This document shows, piece after piece, positions 52,236-59,720 of a stretch of 64,000 bases of DNA. A model generated the notes under the pieces. The model had not been told where the DNA came from, ran no database searches, and worked only from the letters and a program-made list of their open reading frames with translations. The translations under genes were made by a program, and so were the position numbers. Source of the stretch: Streptomyces resistomycificus (lineage in GTDB: Bacteria; Actinomycetota; Actinomycetes; Streptomycetales; Streptomycetaceae); assembly GCF_001514265.1 (NCBI RefSeq), contig NZ_KQ948989.1:310001-374000 (forward strand), in the 5' to 3' direction. Position 1 is the stretch's first letter, and each line of letters begins with the position of its first letter.

Positions 52236-52667
52236 CTACAGCTCCCATACTTGATCCGGGTCGTCCAGCGCCGCCCGGATCTGGGAGAGATCTCCGACAT
52301 CCGCGAGCGGTGAAGTCTTGGCGATGTCGACGATTCCGCGCACGACCGTGTGCAGGACCTCGCCGTTGCCCTCGTCGAGTGCCCTGTCGAGGCGGGTGAA
52401 CATTTCCTCGAAGACGGTGCGTCGTTCCGCGAATGCCTGTGTGAAGTAGTCCTTGAGGACGGATTCGGCGGCCCGGATCCGAGCGACCTCTGTGGCCTCG
52501 TAGGTCTCGAGCCGGGCTCTCTTGGTGCTCTCGACCTCGTGGATGTGGATGCACTCGCGCGCGGCTTCGACGATCTGGTTCAGCGCGGCGAAGCCGTCCA
52601 TCGCCCGGACGGAGCCCCTGGCCGCGTTGACGACTTTGCCGACATGCACCTTGGGTTGGTCAGCCAT
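52236..52667 (-). CDS. Small helical partner of the glycine-rich membrane protein
   Basis: 143 aa, nearly all helix: ALNQIVEAARECIHIHEVESTKRARLETYEATEVARIRAAE continues into YFTQAFAERRTVFEEMFTRLDRALDEG. No membrane segment or catalytic motif is seen. It starts at ATG 52667 with GAGGAG about 8 nt upstream and overlaps the preceding membrane-protein gene by 8 nt. It ends 105 bp before the type ISP gene. It may be an inhibitor or assembly factor for the membrane protein. No family recognised. Confidence 0.6.
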   Translation of the reverse strand: MADQPKVHVGKVVNAARGSVRAMDGFAALNQIVEAARECIHIHEVESTKRARLETYEATEVARIRAAESVLKDYFTQAFAERRTVFEEMFTRLDRALDEGNGEVLHTVVRGIVDIAKTSPLADVGDLSQIRAALDDPDQVWEL

Positions 52668-53646
52668 CCTGAGTCTCCTCGATCAAGGGTCTATACCTGA
52701 TGGTGAGGTTCGCGCTGCGTTCCTCGACCATGCCTTCGGCGTCGACGATCGGAGTCGCCGCCACGTCGCGGACCGCCATGACCAGAGCCATGGCCCGCTG
52801 GAAGCGCGCGGCGTGCCTCGGCGGATCGAACGGCTCGGACTCCAGAAGCTCCAGTGCCTGAAGGGCTCGGGAGGTGAGGTCCGTGAGGAGCCCACGCAGC
52901 TCTGCGGCGCGGGCGTCGACGCCCTTGAGATGAGCGTCCGTCGCGTCAAGTGTGGCGACCTCCAGGGCGATTCGCGCCTCGAACTCCCTCGCACGGGTGA
53001 TCGCCTTGGTGCCTTGGCCCTTGAGGACCAGTCCACCGACGAGCAGCCCGGGGCCGATGGTGACGAAGTTGAGTGCCGCGGCTCCCAGGGCCATCCCGCC
53101 GCCGCCCGATGCAAGCGACCCACCGCCCAGGAAGGCGAGGAGCGCGCTCTCGGCCGCGGCGCCCGACAGACCGGAGATCGCCGCTCCGGTGCTCGCGACT
53201 CCGAAACTGCCGGCTGCCGCCACGACCCCTGTGCCCGCCCCCGCTCCGGCCACGGCGGATCCGAGAACCCCGCCGATCCATGCCGCCGCGTCGACATCGA
53301 GGCTGCGCAGCCCGGGGATCTCGGTCACGGTGACGTCGACGCCGTCCACCAGCAACCGCTCGCTCTCGCGTACCTGTCGCTCATGACGGCGCAGGAAGTC
53401 GCCCATGCGTACGACGACCTCGACAAGCGCCCGCCCTTGCTGCTCGCCCAGCGCCGCGAGCGCGGCGTTCGTCGCTGCCCGGGCGTCCTCGGTCTGGGCT
53501 CGGCGTAGCTCGTACTCCCGACTCGCCTCCTTGTGCCGGTCCTTCGAGCGCTTGAGGTCGTGGGCGCCTTTGCCGCCGAGGACGGCACCGCCACCGCCGG
53601 TCGCCACGCCGACGCCGATGAGGATGACGGGTATGAAGAACGGCAT
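52660..53646 (-). CDS. Glycine-zipper membrane protein, candidate pore-type effector
   Basis: 328 aa. A hydrophobic Gly-rich N-terminus (FFIPVILIGVGVATGGGGAVLGG) is followed by a charged helical stretch to about residue 115. A long Gly/Ala-rich hydrophobic region (about 120-215) contains GGVLGSAVAGAGAGTGVVAAAG, LLAFLGGGSLASGGGGMALGAAAL and FVTIGPGLLVGGLVLKG, then more helix. The pattern resembles glycine-zipper or hairpin membrane-inserting proteins. The promoter at 53710-53680 carries the same element as the Rad50-like operon. Membrane depolarisation during infection is a reasonable guess, but only a guess. Confidence 0.6.
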   Translation of the reverse strand: MPFFIPVILIGVGVATGGGGAVLGGKGAHDLKRSKDRHKEASREYELRRAQTEDARAATNAALAALGEQQGRALVEVVVRMGDFLRRHERQVRESERLLVDGVDVTVTEIPGLRSLDVDAAAWIGGVLGSAVAGAGAGTGVVAAAGSFGVASTGAAISGLSGAAAESALLAFLGGGSLASGGGGMALGAAALNFVTIGPGLLVGGLVLKGQGTKAITRAREFEARIALEVATLDATDAHLKGVDARAAELRGLLTDLTSRALQALELLESEPFDPPRHAARFQRAMALVMAVRDVAATPIVDAEGMVEERSANLTIRYRPLIEETQDG

Positions 53647-53679
53647 GATCCCCCCGATGTGCCCCCCGTTTGCACTTCA

Positions 53680-53710
53680 AGCATGACGGTGGATTGTTAG
53701 CTATGTCAAC
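53680..53710 (-). promoter_or_regulatory. Leftward promoter with GTTGAC element for the membrane-protein pair
   Basis: Read leftward, GTTGACATAGCTAAC (53710-53696) gives -35 TTGACA; 18 nt later CATGCT at 53685-53680 is the -10. The start codon follows about 34 nt on. Outside the boxes, GTTTGCA and AAGCATGA-type stretches also match the copy at 46.8 kb. Confidence 0.65.
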
Positions 53711-53737
53711 AGACTTCCGCCTGGCGACGATTCGGTC

Positions 53738-56083
53738 TCACGTTCGTTCCTTCGAGCCCTCGGTGGTGTCGGCGGCAGCGCTGTACGCCGCGAACGCCCG
53801 GGCCTGTTCCGTCTTCCGGAGCTGACCCAGTTCGATGGGGCGCAGGCCGTGGGGTCGTCCGACGTGTTTGAGGATGCTGTCGAAGTACGGGACGGGAGTG
53901 TGCTCGGAGGCGACGACAAGGGAGGACAGCAACACACCGTAGACGGGAGGGCTGTCGACGGATACGAGGATCGCTTCCCTGGCCCGGTCTGTGAGTTCCG
54001 TCGGCTTGAGGCCGGCGGCAGCGGCGAGCGTGTGCCAGCCCACGCAGACCTGACGTCGGGCGGCGTCGATGAGTGCCCGACGCACGGCCACGACCACGGC
54101 TGCCTTGGTGGTCCCGAGCTTGGACCAGCGCACCCGGTCCGCCGCGGTGGCGCGGTCGGCGGAGGTGGTCCCGGTCGCGGGGACGGCTTGCGAACCCCGC
54201 GCGTACGCATGGTCCATGGCTTCCCGCCAGGCCGCCTCCACGGTCGGAACGGCGGCGTCGGGCTTCCAGCCCAACTGGGCCAGCACGTCGCCGAAGAACG
54301 GGGCCGGGCCTGGGGTCTGGCCGTCCGCCTTCACCAGGGCCGACAGCATGCGGCGACCGGGAGCGTACGACCGGTCCACGGCGACCAGCAGCCGGACACG
54401 GTCCTGATCCGACAACGTGGACGGCGAGACGCGCTGCTTCTTGAGCAGGGTTGACCACTTGATGATGCCGTGGCTCCGAGCCACGACTTCCAGATGCTCG
54501 CGGATCCGGGCCACGAGCCGCTCCTCGTTGAGTATCTGATCGTTGCCGGTTTCCGTCTTCGGCGGGCCGGTCGAGGGCTGCTCCCGTGCGGGTGTCGGCC
54601 CCGCGAGGGCGAGGGTGTAGGCGGTTTTTCGCTCGCGCTCCCAGATCTCCGTCACCCTCGACTCGGACAGGTCCGATCTCCAGCCGAGGCCGGCGAGGAC
54701 TTTGGCGAAGTGCGGGGCGGGCGCGTCCGGCTCGATGGCAGATGTGACGAGGGCCGACAGTACGGGCTTGCCGACGGCTCGGGGGTGGTCCACCGCGGTG
54801 AGAAGGCGGACGCGTTCTTCCAGTGTGATGTCGCCGGGTGCCGCTCCCGCGTGGCTCAGGAGGGTCTCCCAGTCGATGAGGTCGTGAGCGCGGGCGACGA
54901 TGTCGAGCCTTGAGCGGAGGACGTGGACCGTCTCGGCCTCATCGAGGGGGAGGGAGCGGCGTGTTGAGGCGGACGGCTCGTTCGGCGTGAGGGTTGGCGG
55001 GGGCGGCGCGGGTGGCGGGGATCCCGGGCGCAGTCCCGGCCAGCGAGCGTCGGTCTGCTGGGGCAGGGGTGAGGCGCCGTCGGCGCGTATGAGCCAGGCG
55101 GGCTCGGAGGGGGCCACTTCGGTGAGCGGTACGAGGTGGGCGGAGGAGTAGATGACGTGGAGTTGGTGAGGAGGCGGGGCAGGGTGAGCGTGCGGCAGGG
55201 AGATCCGCGCGCGGACGACGGCCGAGCCGATCGGCTGGACTTCGGCCTCGTAGAGACGGATGGCGGTGCCGTCGAGGTGGGGGCGCGGTGCCGGGAGTTC
55301 GGTCGCAGCGGTGAAGGCGACAGTGCCCGGAGCGAGAGGGAAGGCCACGGGCGTAGGGATGGGCACGGGAGTGCTGCTCGCAGGCGGTTCGGCTTCGAGG
55401 CGAGGTGTGATGATCCCGTCGTCCGACATGTGGCACTCGGTGATTCCCGACCACGCGAGGCTGTTGTCCGGGTACTGCGTGCCGACGTACACCTCACGAG
55501 TCTCGCGCTCCGTTCGGCAAGAGACGCGCAATGCATACCCGGCGGCGTCCACCTCGTTGTGCGAGAGCCCGCAGTAGGGGCCGTAAGCCCAGTGGACGTG
55601 GGTGTGCCGGTCGGCGAGGCGTTCGCGGGTCTCCTGCCATTCGCGGAGGGTGAGGCGGGCCAACTGGACCCGGACGAGCCGGGATCGACCCTGGCCGAAC
55701 CGGACCTCGACGGCTCCACCGTGGACCGAGCCGGGTTCCAGATACGTCACTTCGGCGTCCTGGTACCCCTGCCGCAGCAGCCAGCGCCGTAGCGCCTGTC
55801 CGATGTACAGGTGGTCGGCGCTGGCCTCACCGGTCTCCGTGCGGCGGCAGTGCACCGGAGGCCGGTGCGCGAAGTGGCACTTCTTCTCCGTGTACCGCTT
55901 CGGAGTCAGCTTCCTGCCGCAGCCACCGAGCAGGACGCCACAGTAGAAGTCGTCGCGGGTTCGGCCACGCATGAAGCGGTCGAAGTCGTCGTGGTCGTAC
56001 GGCAGGAAGACGGGCCAGTCGGAATCGGCCTGGCCGATGACGGCGGTCTGGACCTTGCGGGTGTCCTCGTCCTCGAACGGCAT
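53738..56083 (-). CDS. CoiA-like protein with three C-terminal repeats
   Basis: 781 aa. The N-terminal 200 residues look like the CoiA family: a Cys/His cluster (DFYCGVLLGGCGRKL, KKCHFAHRPPVHCRRT) followed by H-L-Y-I-G-Q-A-L-R-R-W-L and strands VEVRFGQGRSRLVRVQL typical of its nuclease-like fold. A Pro-rich linker spans about 235-375. Three units of about 105 residues follow, at about 384-489, 524-626 and 661-766. Each starts with R-x-x-L-x-x-x-A, then W-x-T-L, R-x-x-L-L-x-A-V-D and L-S-A-L-V...P-x-F-x-x-V-L. ATG 56083 lies 1 nt after the stop of the PIN_8 gene, so the pair is co-translated. Function unknown. Confidence 0.7.
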   Translation of the reverse strand: MPFEDEDTRKVQTAVIGQADSDWPVFLPYDHDDFDRFMRGRTRDDFYCGVLLGGCGRKLTPKRYTEKKCHFAHRPPVHCRRTETGEASADHLYIGQALRRWLLRQGYQDAEVTYLEPGSVHGGAVEVRFGQGRSRLVRVQLARLTLREWQETRERLADRHTHVHWAYGPYCGLSHNEVDAAGYALRVSCRTERETREVYVGTQYPDNSLAWSGITECHMSDDGIITPRLEAEPPASSTPVPIPTPVAFPLAPGTVAFTAATELPAPRPHLDGTAIRLYEAEVQPIGSAVVRARISLPHAHPAPPPHQLHVIYSSAHLVPLTEVAPSEPAWLIRADGASPLPQQTDARWPGLRPGSPPPAPPPPTLTPNEPSASTRRSLPLDEAETVHVLRSRLDIVARAHDLIDWETLLSHAGAAPGDITLEERVRLLTAVDHPRAVGKPVLSALVTSAIEPDAPAPHFAKVLAGLGWRSDLSESRVTEIWERERKTAYTLALAGPTPAREQPSTGPPKTETGNDQILNEERLVARIREHLEVVARSHGIIKWSTLLKKQRVSPSTLSDQDRVRLLVAVDRSYAPGRRMLSALVKADGQTPGPAPFFGDVLAQLGWKPDAAVPTVEAAWREAMDHAYARGSQAVPATGTTSADRATAADRVRWSKLGTTKAAVVVAVRRALIDAARRQVCVGWHTLAAAAGLKPTELTDRAREAILVSVDSPPVYGVLLSSLVVASEHTPVPYFDSILKHVGRPHGLRPIELGQLRKTEQARAFAAYSAAADTTEGSKERT

Positions 56084-56084
56084 G

Positions 56085-57377
56085 TCAGTCCTCGGCGTCG
56101 TCCGCCAGCTCGTTGACCAGGGGCACCAGAAGAGGGTCGACGGAGAATCCGGAAGCCTTCATCTCGCCCGGCTCGTAGCGGGTTTCCAGGACGGAGACCG
56201 CCGACTCGGGGATCTTTCCGAGCTGACGGAGCTGGCCGGTGATGCGCTTGACGGGGCGGGTGAAGCCTCTGAGGGTGCGGTCGTCGTCGTAGTCGCAGAT
56301 CTCGTAGACACTCAGGGCGCTCGCGAAGCCGTTCATCTCGGCGGCGTACCTGATGACGTCGACACGGTTCTGGTAGCCCTCGTACGCCAGGCGGTCGAAG
56401 AGCTCGCCGAGCGCCACGGCCGACCAGCCGCCGTGCTTGTCCTCCGTCCCGATCCGCTCGACCCGTTCGATGTCCTCGACCGACCCTTCCCGGAGGTTGA
56501 ACTTCAGAATCGGTGCGGCGACTTCGAGGAAGCGCTTGGGAGTGAGCATCAGGAGCCGACCGCCGCCACGGGCCTTGAGCTCCGCGGTGAGTTCCGGCCG
56601 GGGCCCGCGACTGAAGCCCCGCTCCTTGCGCCACCAGTCCTCCTTGCCGTCCGCGGTCACGAACAACACGTCGCACTTGCGGCGAGCGGCCCCCCGGAGG
56701 ATCTGCTCCCAGACGAGGAAGTCGCCCGACGCCCCGTCTCCGTCCTTGCTCCGGTCCATGTAGCCCGGGGGAATGCGCTTCTCGACCCGGCGCATCCCTT
56801 CCTTCACGGCCTTCTCGTGATCTTCCGGACTGAGGCGGGCTCCGACGCGCCCTGCCAGCGCGGGCTCCAGGCGGGCGATCACCGGATCGGTGCTCGTGTC
56901 GGGCGTGATGTTCTGCCATTCACCCTCACCGACGTTGACGATCGTGTCCTGGACGTCGTCGAACACCTCGGAGAGCTGCGTGCGGAGCCTGTCGAACTCC
57001 CCGTCGGGCAGGGCGACATGGTTGGCCCAGGTGCGCAAGGTTTTCACCGCCTGAGCCCCATGCCCGGCCATGTCTTCCGCGGCCTTCGTCCCCGTCGACC
57101 GCGCGTCACCGATGGTGCCTTCGCGGTTCCGCCAGAACTCCACGAGCACCTGGTGGGGCACCCAGAGCCGGTCGTCCAGCGCGCCGAGAGCCTGGAGAAG
57201 GTCGGTCCGTGCCTGTCCCGTGTACCGGTAGAGGTTCAGCAGGACATTGGCGTACGGGGCGACGAGGCCGCCTGTGAGGACGTCCGTGAAGTCGTCGGTG
57301 GTCGGGGTCCTGAATGCCCCGAAGTCGTCGAAGAGGCCACGGACGTTGTCCGCGCCCGACGTTGCGTCGTCGCCCAC
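56085..57377 (-). CDS. PIN_8-like protein with altered first catalytic position
   Basis: 430 aa. The N-terminal region PYANVLLNLYRYTGQARTDLL and LDDRLWVPHQVLVEFWRNR is characteristic of PIN_8 nucleases, as are GASGDFLVWEQILRGA and CDVLFVTADGKEDWW around residues 213-245. The first aspartate, expected in (D)-x-N-V-L-L, is Tyr here, while the later acidic residues remain. The rest (SAVALGELFDRLAYEGYQNRV) is helical. GTG 57377 has GGGGG about 6 nt upstream. It leads a two-gene unit with the CoiA-like gene; the pair may act as a nuclease-based defence or RNA-processing unit. Confidence 0.72.
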   Translation of the reverse strand: MGDDATSGADNVRGLFDDFGAFRTPTTDDFTDVLTGGLVAPYANVLLNLYRYTGQARTDLLQALGALDDRLWVPHQVLVEFWRNREGTIGDARSTGTKAAEDMAGHGAQAVKTLRTWANHVALPDGEFDRLRTQLSEVFDDVQDTIVNVGEGEWQNITPDTSTDPVIARLEPALAGRVGARLSPEDHEKAVKEGMRRVEKRIPPGYMDRSKDGDGASGDFLVWEQILRGAARRKCDVLFVTADGKEDWWRKERGFSRGPRPELTAELKARGGGRLLMLTPKRFLEVAAPILKFNLREGSVEDIERVERIGTEDKHGGWSAVALGELFDRLAYEGYQNRVDVIRYAAEMNGFASALSVYEICDYDDDRTLRGFTRPVKRITGQLRQLGKIPESAVSVLETRYEPGEMKASGFSVDPLLVPLVNELADDAED

Positions 57378-57494
57378 CGCTGCCCCCGTCGGTCACTCGC
57401 GCGCCGGACCACCCCACCCGTTCGCCGGCGCATGCGAGGCGACCATAACGCTTCAGGAGCGGTGCGAGGCAGTGAAACTGGGGACTTTTCTCGA

Positions 57495-57953
57495 TCAACG
57501 GTGATCGTGGGAGTCGGCGGGGCGGTCTTCGAGTTCCGCCCAGACGGTCTTGCCGCCGGGCGGGTGCGGCTCTGTGCCCCAATGGTCGGCGAGCGCGGTG
57601 ACGATGAGGAGGCCGCGGCCTGATTCCGCCTCCTCCGGATCGGCCGCCGTGGTGAGTACGGGAATGTGGTCGCCCCGCGCGTCGCTGACCGCGATGCGGA
57701 GGGTGCCGGCCACGGTGTCGAGCGTGAGCGCCAGGCGGAAGTCACGGCCCGGGACCCGGCCGTGTAGGGCCGCGTTGGCGGCGAGTTCGGCGACGACCTG
57801 CTCGGCGCGTTCTGTGACGGCGAGGGGCGTATCCCAAGTGCGGAGCTGCTCGGTGGTGAGCAGTCGGGCCAGCCGGGCGCCGCGGCGGGTGGGGGACAGG
57901 AGCAGGGCGAACGTGCGTACGGGTGCCGGGAGTTGGGGTGTGAGCGGCTTCAT
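57495..57953 (-). CDS. Anti-sigma-type HATPase (serine kinase-like) regulator
   Basis: 152 aa. This is a typical streptomycete GHKL ATP-binding protein: VVAELAANAALHGRVPGRDF is the N-box, IAVSDARGDHIP the G1 box, and SGRGLLIVTALADHWG the G2 region. Such proteins often accompany XRE/DUF397 gene pairs, as the one divergent here. Target sigma or anti-anti-sigma factor unknown. Start ATG 57953. Confidence 0.9.
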   Translation of the reverse strand: MKPLTPQLPAPVRTFALLLSPTRRGARLARLLTTEQLRTWDTPLAVTERAEQVVAELAANAALHGRVPGRDFRLALTLDTVAGTLRIAVSDARGDHIPVLTTAADPEEAESGRGLLIVTALADHWGTEPHPPGGKTVWAELEDRPADSHDHR

Positions 57954-57998
57954 GGGGCCACGGTGGCGGGCGCGCGGGCGTGTTCTCCAGGGGTGCGG

Positions 57999-58023
57999 CC
58001 CGTACGGTGCGTCAGCGTACGGG
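57999..58023. promoter_or_regulatory. 8-bp inverted repeat between the HATPase and XRE genes
   Basis: CCCGTACG-gtgcgtcag-CGTACGGG is a perfect 8-bp dyad in the 167-bp divergent gap. It is a candidate operator for the XRE protein. Confidence 0.5.
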
Positions 58024-58120
58024 CACGGTGGGTAGACGGTGCGGCGATCTTGCCGTCACTCTGGGTCCTGTCGATCGCGGGGATGCAATACGGCACGTAC
58101 GCACCAGGAGGTGGCCGCGG

Positions 58121-58990
58121 ATGACGCATGGCGACGTGAGCGAGTACGACGACGACTTGACGGCCTGCGAGGAGGAGCGGGAACCCGATCCCTCGGACAG
58201 TCTGCGGACCTTCGGGGCCGTCGTCCAGGCCCTGCGGGAGCACGCTGGGTTGAGCAGGGTGGAGTTCGCGGATCGGGTGCGGTTTTCCAAACACACCGTG
58301 GAGTCGGTGGAGTTGGGGAGGCGGATGCCGGACGAGTCCTTCGTGGAGCGGGCGGAGGAGGCGACCGGGAGCACGGGGGCGTTGCGGAAGGCGGCGCGGT
58401 ATCTGACGCGGGGGGAGGCGGGGTTGGCGGCGTGGTTCCGACGGTGGGCCAGGCTGGAGAGGGTGGCGGTGAGTCTGTGTACGTATGAGTGCCGGTTGGT
58501 GCCGGGGCTTTTGCAGTCGGAGGCGTATGCGCGGGCGGTGTTCGAGGGAACGGTGCCGGTGGCGCCGGATGGTCAACTGGAGGATTTCATGGCCAAACGG
58601 ATGGAGCGGCAGCGGATGCTGTTCGAGCGGCAGACAACGCCGTTCAGCTTCATTGTTGAGGAGCATGTCTTCCGGCGGCGGTTCGGGGACGTGGAGCGGA
58701 TGCGGGGGCTGTTCGATCATGTGCTGGAGCTGAGTGCGCCGCGGAATGTGACGTTGCAGGTGGTGCCGTTGGAGGCGGGGATGCATGCGTGTCTGGATGG
58801 GCCGCTCCGGCTGCTGGAGACGCCCAAGGGGCAGCGACTTGGGTACTCGGAAGGGCAGCAGAACGGCCGCCTGATCTCCGACCCGAAAGAGGTGAGCCTG
58901 CTCTGCCAGCGCTATGACACACTGCGCTCGCAGGCCCTCAATGCCAAGGACTCGCGGGGTCTGTTGGAGCGACTCCGAGGAGAGCTATGA
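58121..58990 (+). CDS. XRE-family regulator with DUF5753 C-terminal domain
   Basis: 289 aa. The HTH (FGAVVQALREHAGLSRVEFADRVRFSKHTVESVELGRRMP) occupies residues 30-70. The C-terminal part (AWFRRWARLERVAVSLCTYECRLVPGLLQSEAYARAVF, FIVEEHVFRR, VTLQVVPLEAGMHACLDGPLRLLE) is the DUF5753 type found in many streptomycete regulators. AGGAGG lies 9 nt before ATG 58121. It overlaps the DUF397 gene by 4 nt. These pairs usually work with a HATPase gene, which is present divergently. Confidence 0.93.
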   Translation: MTHGDVSEYDDDLTACEEEREPDPSDSLRTFGAVVQALREHAGLSRVEFADRVRFSKHTVESVELGRRMPDESFVERAEEATGSTGALRKAARYLTRGEAGLAAWFRRWARLERVAVSLCTYECRLVPGLLQSEAYARAVFEGTVPVAPDGQLEDFMAKRMERQRMLFERQTTPFSFIVEEHVFRRRFGDVERMRGLFDHVLELSAPRNVTLQVVPLEAGMHACLDGPLRLLETPKGQRLGYSEGQQNGRLISDPKEVSLLCQRYDTLRSQALNAKDSRGLLERLRGEL

Positions 58991-59172
58991 GCACGACGGA
59001 ACTGGCCTGGTTCAAGTCCAGCTACAGCGGCAGCCAGGGTGACGACTGCGTCGAGGTCGCCGTCACCGGGCAGGCCGTGCACGTGCGGGACTCCAAGGAC
59101 ATTGCGCGCCCCGATTTTGTGGTCCGGCGGGATGGCTGGGCGCGGTTCGTGCGGTACGCGGCTGGTAGCTGA
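58987..59172 (+). CDS. DUF397 small protein
   Basis: 61 aa. It has the family pattern W-F-K-S-S-Y-S-G ... C-V-E-V-A ... V-H-V-R-D-S-K-D ... F. It is coupled to the XRE gene by an ATGA overlap. DUF397 proteins are partners of the preceding XRE regulators in bald/whiJ-like circuits. Confidence 0.93.
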   Translation: MSTTELAWFKSSYSGSQGDDCVEVAVTGQAVHVRDSKDIARPDFVVRRDGWARFVRYAAGS

Positions 59173-59201
59173 CGCATGTATGAGGCGTGCCGGTGGTTCC
59201 G

Positions 59202-59693
59202 TCAGCGGGGCCAGCGGTACGCCTCGACTGTTTCCGCGTAGGGCTTGAGGAGCGGGTGGAGTTCGTTTCGGAGGAGAGCGGCGTCGGCTTCTGGGAGAGG
59301 GAGGGAGGCTCGGCGCATACGGATGTTCCAGGACTTTGGGTCAGGGAACACGGTGAGCTGGTGCACGTGATCGCGTAGCGACACGCCTTCCCGGAAGGGG
59401 GTGAGGCCGTGGATGGTCAGTTCGCACCCTTCCGTGAAGTTCCGCTCGCCGAAGACGACGGGTTCGGCGAGGGTATGGACCGAGGAGGCCACGGTGGCGT
59501 GGCCGAAGACGCGACCGAGATCGCGTTCGGGCCTGCCAAAGCAGCCGCGCGTGGAGTACAGCAACACCTCGTCGCCCGCGTTGATGGCCTGCGCCGCACG
59601 CGCCCGGATAGGCGGGAACGCCATTCGTTGCGCGCTGAGCACCCAACTCAGGGCGGTGCGTTCGCTGATGATCACGAGGTGGGTCGTCGGCAT
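59202..59693 (-). CDS. EVE/PUA-like domain protein
   Basis: 163 aa. THLVIISERTALSWVLSAQRMAF, then AQAINAGDEVLLYSTRGCFGRP and LGRVFGHATVASSV follow the EVE/ASCH PUA-like pattern, where a short aromatic cage binds modified bases. There is no catalytic motif. It lies 27 bp after the large methylase gene in the same direction, so it could read the mark made by that enzyme. The family call rests on fold pattern only. Confidence 0.55.
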   Translation of the reverse strand: MPTTHLVIISERTALSWVLSAQRMAFPPIRARAAQAINAGDEVLLYSTRGCFGRPERDLGRVFGHATVASSVHTLAEPVVFGERNFTEGCELTIHGLTPFREGVSLRDHVHQLTVFPDPKSWNIRMRRASLPLPEADAALLRNELHPLLKPYAETVEAYRWPR

Positions 59694-59720
59694 GAGTCCA
59701 CGATATCCGGGTGATCTGCG

